Of a stretch of DNA of 10,768 nt, positions 7,342 to 10,768 are shown in pieces. Position numbers and translations under genes: made by a program. The DNA is taken from the NCBI GenBank assembly GCA_030916665.1, contig JAUPWC010000169.1, positions 1 to 10,768 of the forward strand. The letters are read 5' to 3'. Below the pieces are notes generated by a model. That model had not been told where the DNA came from. It searched no databases and saw nothing but the letters and a program-made list of their open reading frames with translations. The DNA comes from Verrucomicrobiota bacterium. GTDB lineage: Bacteria; Verrucomicrobiota; Verrucomicrobiia; Opitutales; Opitutaceae. Position 1 is the first letter of the stretch. Every line of letters begins with the position of its first letter.

Positions 7342-8450
7342 AGCTCCACCCGCTTCCCGCCGGCGGCGGCCGAGGCGTAGATCGCTTCGACCACGACCAT
7401 GTCGCGGCGGCCCATTTCGCCGGGCACGAGGTTGGGCGCGCCGTCGCGCACGTGGAGGGCGAAGGCGTCCATCTGCAGCGCCTGCTGGCTGGCGGGCGGG
7501 GTGACGCTGACCGGTCCCTTGCTCGTGGCGGCCTTCAAGCCGCGGTAGCTGTAGGCCGGCCCGACTTCGAACCAACCGCCCTTGGCCTCGGCCCGGAAAT
7601 CGTTCCGGTTGCTGTTGTAGCTGGTGTAGCCCGCGCCGTTCGCGCCGTTGGCAAACTCCATCGTCCACTCGATGCTTTCCTCCACGTCCACGAAGAACTC
7701 CGGCCGGGCCTTCGGCAATTCGCGCGCCGTGATGGCGACCGCCGGCACGCTGCCGGCCGCCATGAAGGTCTCCTGAATGACATAAACACCGAGGTCCATG
7801 AGCGGGCCGCCGCCAGCGAGCTTCTTCTGCGCCCGCCATTGGTGCCGTCCCATCGTGAACCCGAATCCACCGGTCATCTGCATGAAGGGTCCGAACTCCT
7901 GCGTGCGCACCAGGCGGCGCAGCTCTTCGTGAAACGGATCGTAGTGCAGCCGGTAGCCCATCCCGAGGCGCACCCCGGCCTGTTTGCAGGCGGCCATGAT
8001 CGCGTCGCACTCGGCGACGGTGTTGGCCATCGGTTTCTCGCAGATCACATGTTTGCCGGTTTTCGCTGCGGCGATCGCGTGCTCGGCGTGCAGACCGTTG
8101 GGCGTCACGACATACACGATGTCGATGGCCGGGTTGTCCGCCATCTTTGCCATCGTGTCGTAGCCGTAGATGCTCGACTCGGGAAAGCCGTAATCCGCAG
8201 CCCACTTCTTTCCTTTTTCGGCGGAGCCGGTCACCACGCCAGCCAGCCGGCAATGCTCGGTGATCTTCAGAGCCGGACCCAATTGACCGGCACTGTAGCC
8301 GCCGAGGCCCACCAGGGCGACGCCGAGTTTCCTGCCGCCGGCGGCCTGCGCGAGCAGGCGGCGGGGCGCCAGGGCCAGCGCGCTGGCGGCGGAAAGTTGA
8401 CCGAGAAAACGACGGCGGGAAACGGCGGGGAGGTGGCGTGGGGCATTCAT
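7332..8450 (-). CDS. Tat-exported Gfo/Idh/MocA oxidoreductase (GFOR-like)
   Basis: A 372-residue NAD(P)-dependent sugar oxidoreductase. The N-terminus is a twin-arginine signal (SRRRFLGQLSAASALALAP, 11-29, cleavage after the AQA near 36), so it is exported folded with its cofactor. The Rossmann domain follows with GVALVGLGGYSAG (43-55) and the family lysine motif CEKPMANT (137-144). The C-terminal domain contains GYRLHYDPFHEELRRLV (165-181) and GGPLMDLGVYVI (214-225, with Asp219 and Tyr223), in the pattern of Zymomonas glucose-fructose oxidoreductase. Such periplasmic members hold their NADP tightly and pass hydride between sugars, giving lactones or keto-sugars. Alternatively it oxidises glycosides at C3 for DUF1080-type hydrolases. 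The ATG at 8450 begins the Tat signal and has a GAGG Shine-Dalgarno (8459-8462) 8 nt upstream. The kinase gene lies 65 nt upstream on the same strand. Confidence 0.92.
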   Translation of the reverse strand: MNAPRHLPAVSRRRFLGQLSAASALALAPRRLLAQAAGGRKLGVALVGLGGYSAGQLGPALKITEHCRLAGVVTGSAEKGKKWAADYGFPESSIYGYDTMAKMADNPAIDIVYVVTPNGLHAEHAIAAAKTGKHVICEKPMANTVAECDAIMAACKQAGVRLGMGYRLHYDPFHEELRRLVRTQEFGPFMQMTGGFGFTMGRHQWRAQKKLAGGGPLMDLGVYVIQETFMAAGSVPAVAITARELPKARPEFFVDVEESIEWTMEFANGANGAGYTSYNSNRNDFRAEAKGGWFEVGPAYSYRGLKAATSKGPVSVTPPASQQALQMDAFALHVRDGAPNLVPGEMGRRDMVVVEAIYASAAAGGKRVELKF

Positions 8451-8452
8451 GG

Positions 8453-8465
8453 GGTGAGCCTCACC
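8453..8465. repeat. Palindrome over the ribosome-binding site of the Gfo/Idh gene
   Basis: GGTGAG-C-CTCACC is a perfect 13-bp interrupted palindrome, starting 2 nt upstream of the ATG at 8450. It includes the GAGG Shine-Dalgarno sequence (complement of 8459-8462), one of the few visible in this window. In mRNA the two halves could pair only with difficulty because the 1-nt centre leaves no loop, so a DNA operator is as likely as an RNA switch. No regulator is identified. Confidence 0.4.
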
Positions 8466-8515
8466 TATGGGCACAACCCCGAGCACCGCAAGCGACCCTT
8501 CCAGTCTAACATACG

Positions 8516-9652
8516 TCAGGACGCCAGCGGCAGCTCCACGATGGCGCACAATCCGAGTCCGTTCCGGCCCGACTCCAGTGCGAACGAACCGTGATGCAGC
8601 CGCACCACATTGCGCACGATCGCCAGCCCGATGCCGAATCCCTGTTGTTCGCGGCGGTTCCGGTCAAACTGTCGGAACGCCCCGACGGCACCGCGTTCGG
8701 CCGGGGTCATACCGCACCCTTGGTCGGCCACCTCGATGCGGTAAAGCCCGTCCTGCACGCTGCCCCGCACGGAAATCGGGCTGCCCTTGGGCGAAAAGCG
8801 ACAGGCGTTCTCCGCCAGCTCGGCCGCGACGGCGCGCAGCCACTGGGGGCTGATCTGCACGGCCGCACGGGCACATTCCAGCTGCAGGTCGTCCGAGCGT
8901 CCGGCCCGCTCCACCGCTCCCAGCACTTCATCCTCGATGCCGGCCGCCGCTTCCACGGCCGCCGCCGGGTCGGTCCAGCGATATTCGCGCAGCTGTTCCA
9001 GCCGGAAGTATTGCACGAGCTTCCGGATGAGGGTCTGTTGCCGGCGGGCGCTCTCGTGGATGGCCCGCGCCATCTCCCTCAGCTCTGTCGCCGACACCGT
9101 CGACGGGTCGCTCTCGATCAGCGAGGCCATGCCGAGAATCCCGTTCAGGGGCGTCAGCAGCTCATGCGCCCAGGGCGCCGCCAGCTCGCGCCGGTATTCC
9201 TCGGCGTATTCCCGCAACCGCTCCGCCAGCACGGCCCGTTTGCGCACCACCGCGTTGACCGCATTCAGCAGTTCGTCGCCGGAAAAGGGCTTGGTAAGGT
9301 AATCGTCCGCGCCCGAGACCATGCCGCGCCGCTGTTCGATGCGGCTGTTGCGGGAGGTGAGGAAAACGAACGGCAGGTCCGCCGTGGCCGTTTCGGCGCG
9401 CAACTTTTCGAGCACGCCGTATCCGTCCAGCACCGGCATCTCGATGTCGCAGAGCACGACGTCGGGCCGTGCCAGCGCGATGGCCTGTAGCCCGGCCTGC
9501 CCGTCGGCTGCCGTCACGGCCCGGTGGCCGGCGGCTTCGAGATGCGCCTGCACCCAGGTGCGCCAGCGAGAGTCATCCTCGATCAGGACAACGTGCAGCG
9601 CCTTGGGCGTCACGGTCGGGCCATTTGCAGATACAGGCAATTCCGTCATCAT
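8516..9652 (-). CDS. Receiver-histidine kinase hybrid (REC-HisKA-HATPase)
   Basis: A 378-residue soluble signalling protein without membrane segments. Residues 18-135 are a receiver domain: acidic pair Asp26/Asp27, phospho-acceptor Asp69 in LCDIEMP, Thr99 in FLTS and Lys121 in TKPF. A helical dimerisation segment follows with the H-box AHELLTPLNG (162-171, His163). The ATPase domain then has the N box ELAENACRFSP (278-288, Asn282), the G1 box VADQGCGM (308-315) and the G2 box QGFGIGLAIV (337-346). All catalytic residues expected of an active kinase are present. Receiver-first kinases usually take phosphate from another kinase, then signal to a further response regulator; neither partner is encoded here. 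Two adjacent ATGs sit at 9652 and 9649, and the first is used. It lies 70 nt after the E2 gene and 65 nt before the oxidoreductase gene, all on one strand, so partial co-transcription is possible. Confidence 0.92.
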   Translation of the reverse strand: MMTELPVSANGPTVTPKALHVVLIEDDSRWRTWVQAHLEAAGHRAVTAADGQAGLQAIALARPDVVLCDIEMPVLDGYGVLEKLRAETATADLPFVFLTSRNSRIEQRRGMVSGADDYLTKPFSGDELLNAVNAVVRKRAVLAERLREYAEEYRRELAAPWAHELLTPLNGILGMASLIESDPSTVSATELREMARAIHESARRQQTLIRKLVQYFRLEQLREYRWTDPAAAVEAAAGIEDEVLGAVERAGRSDDLQLECARAAVQISPQWLRAVAAELAENACRFSPKGSPISVRGSVQDGLYRIEVADQGCGMTPAERGAVGAFRQFDRNRREQQGFGIGLAIVRNVVRLHHGSFALESGRNGLGLCAIVELPLAS

Positions 9653-9686
9653 CGCACCCGGGCGGCCCAGACCGGATACAGCTCTG

Positions 9687-9714
9687 AGTCTAGGCAGATC
9701 GCGCTTTCCGTCCA
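9687..9714 (-). promoter_or_regulatory. Candidate promoter for the receiver-kinase gene
   Basis: On the minus strand TGGACG (9709-9714), four of six matches to a -35 box, is followed after 16 bp by TAGACT (9687-9692), four of six matches to a -10 box. Transcription would begin near 9680, leaving a leader of about 28 nt. This would give the kinase gene its own transcription inside the 70-nt gap behind the E2 gene. Both boxes are imperfect. Confidence 0.3.
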
Positions 9715-9722
9715 GAAAACTC

Positions 9723-10768
9723 TCAGCCTGGCAGACGGAAGGCCTCGAAGAGACGCTTCAGCTCCATCATGAACGCGGCCGCGCCCGCGCCGTTCACCAC
9801 GCGGTGGTCAAAGGTCAGGGACAGCGTAACCACTTCCTGCGGATAAACTACGCCGCCATCCTTCACCATTTTCTCGTGGGCGGAACCGATGAACAGCGTG
9901 CTCATGGCCGGCGGCACCACGATCGGTGTGGCGCTCTCGACACCGAAGGCGCCGAGGCTGCTGATGTTCAGGGGCGCCTGCACTTCGAGGATCCGGCCGG
10001 TGCGGGTTTCCTCGATGGCGCGGTTGTAGGCGGTGACAAAATCCGCCCAAGGCAGCTTGTTGGCGGCGGCGATGGCCGCGGTGCCGAGCCGATCGCCCTC
10101 GAGGGCCACCGCGACACCCAGTTCAAAGTCGCCGAGTTCGGTGATGATGCCGTCCTTGTTCACGACGCGGCGGAAGCCGGCGTGCAGCTCCATCGCGCGC
10201 GTCACGCACCAGGCCATCATCGCGGAGGGCGAAGCCGCGGCCTTGCCGTGCAGTGACTTGGCCTGCTCGCGTGCGAGGCGGATGGGCTCCCAACGGCAGT
10301 CCATGAGCAGGTTGGCGGGCACGACCGTGTCGAGCCGCTTGGTGATCGCGGGGGAAAGGGCGGGCGGACGGACGTTGCCTTGCATAAGCTTGGTGGGTTG
10401 GGAAACGGCCGCCGGGGCGGAAACAGTTTTCGCCGCGGTAATCGCAACCGGCGCGGCGGAGTCGGCCGCAGGCTTTGTCGCGGCGCCCTCGACCGGCAGG
10501 CCGGCGACACTGGACGCGTCGCCCGTGACCAGCGCGATGTCCTGGCCGATCAGCACGGTGTCCTCGAGTTTGATGTGCCACGCCTTGAAAATGCCGGCGA
10601 ACGACGCCTCCACGGGATACACGGCCTTGTCGGTCTCGAGCTCACAGAGCACCTCGTCGTGCTTCACGGCGTCGCCCGGCTTTTTGTTGAGCGCGACCAC
10701 GCGCGCGGAGAGCAGCCCTTCGCCCATGATCGGCACGCGCACGATGATGTCGTTGGTGCCGGCGACGA
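9723..10768 (-). CDS. 2-oxo-acid dehydrogenase E2 acyltransferase, 5' end beyond window
   Basis: The dihydrolipoyl acyltransferase core subunit of a 2-oxo-acid dehydrogenase complex, which moves acyl groups from E1 to CoA. The reading frame is open to the right edge, so the N-terminus is missing. A GTG at 10742 could be used, but residues upstream (AGTNDIIVRVPIMGEGL) already belong to a lipoyl domain. Numbering from that GTG, the lipoyl domain covers 1-72 with lipoyl-lysine Lys39 (ELETDKAV). An Ala/Pro-rich flexible linker covers about 73-125, and the catalytic domain covers 126-339 and closes with FDHRVVNGAG (His313, Asn317). Asn in place of the usual Asp in DHRxxDG also occurs in Escherichia coli-type pyruvate E2, so activity is plausible. 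I see no peripheral E1/E3-binding domain between linker and catalytic domain. The acyl substrate is not identifiable; E1 and E3 genes may lie beyond the right edge. Confidence 0.88.
   Translation of the reverse strand, partial: VAGTNDIIVRVPIMGEGLLSARVVALNKKPGDAVKHDEVLCELETDKAVYPVEASFAGIFKAWHIKLEDTVLIGQDIALVTGDASSVAGLPVEGAATKPAADSAAPVAITAAKTVSAPAAVSQPTKLMQGNVRPPALSPAITKRLDTVVPANLLMDCRWEPIRLAREQAKSLHGKAAASPSAMMAWCVTRAMELHAGFRRVVNKDGIITELGDFELGVAVALEGDRLGTAAIAAANKLPWADFVTAYNRAIEETRTGRILEVQAPLNISSLGAFGVESATPIVVPPAMSTLFIGSAHEKMVKDGGVVYPQEVVTLSLTFDHRVVNGAGAAAFMMELKRLFEAFRLPG

Noticed and set aside
7452..8594. A 380-residue plus-strand open frame opposite the Gfo/Idh gene
   Set aside because: No family motif is present, and the minus strand encodes a Tat signal, a Rossmann motif and EKP in order.
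8591..9490. A 299-residue plus-strand open frame opposite the kinase gene
   Set aside because: Shadow of the kinase frame; it is His/Arg/Gly-rich with no motif.
10000..10768. Asn in place of Asp in the E2 DHRxxDG motif as a sign of an inactive enzyme
   Set aside because: The same Asn occurs in active Escherichia coli/Azotobacter-type pyruvate E2 enzymes, and the catalytic His is present.

Overview
The window is GC-rich, compact bacterial DNA, read here as a chromosomal segment of a Verrucomicrobiota member, most likely family Opitutaceae. This is inference from gene content: a short pseudopilin with a conserved FTLVE/VVVIIGLLAAMAIPAF-type N-terminus, an exported DUF1080 protein, a GPH sugar symporter, a Tat-exported Gfo/Idh oxidoreductase, and a lipoyl-domain protein with the Opitutus-like start VPIMGEGLLSARV. 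No insertion sequence, phage gene, CRISPR array or defence gene is visible.

Layout. (1) 1-1559, minus strand: nadD then rsfS (6 nt apart), then after a low-GC gap a small prepilin-like gene with its own candidate promoter and a palindromic terminator at the left edge. (2) 1667-1749, plus strand: a complete class II tRNA-Leu(UAA), divergent from nadD. (3) 1761-5787, minus strand: a four-gene operon, transcribed bicupin, DUF1080 protein, class B3-like metallo-beta-lactamase-fold protein, GPH symporter. The first three carry Sec signal peptides, and the last two genes overlap by ATGA. (4) 5907-7307, plus strand: asnS, divergent from the operon. (5) 7332-10768, minus strand: a 2-oxo-acid dehydrogenase E2 gene running off the right edge, a receiver-histidine kinase gene, and a Tat-exported GFOR-like oxidoreductase gene. 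The oxidoreductase gene converges with asnS across a shared hairpin.

How the genes may work together. Regions 1, 2 and 4 are housekeeping: NAD synthesis, ribosome silencing, tRNA and tRNA charging. Region 3 looks like an exported carbohydrate module: periplasmic enzymes act on a sugar derivative and a GPH symporter takes up the product. DUF1080 proteins are known as 3-keto-glycoside hydrolases, and Gfo/Idh enzymes can make 3-keto-sugars or sugar lactones. The periplasmic Gfo/Idh enzyme about 1.5 kb away could therefore feed the same pathway, and the MBL-fold protein could be a lactonase rather than a resistance enzyme. This link is a hypothesis. The rest of the window is mostly ordinary, and I did not find strong evidence of an undescribed system beyond this candidate exported sugar-oxidation/hydrolysis module.
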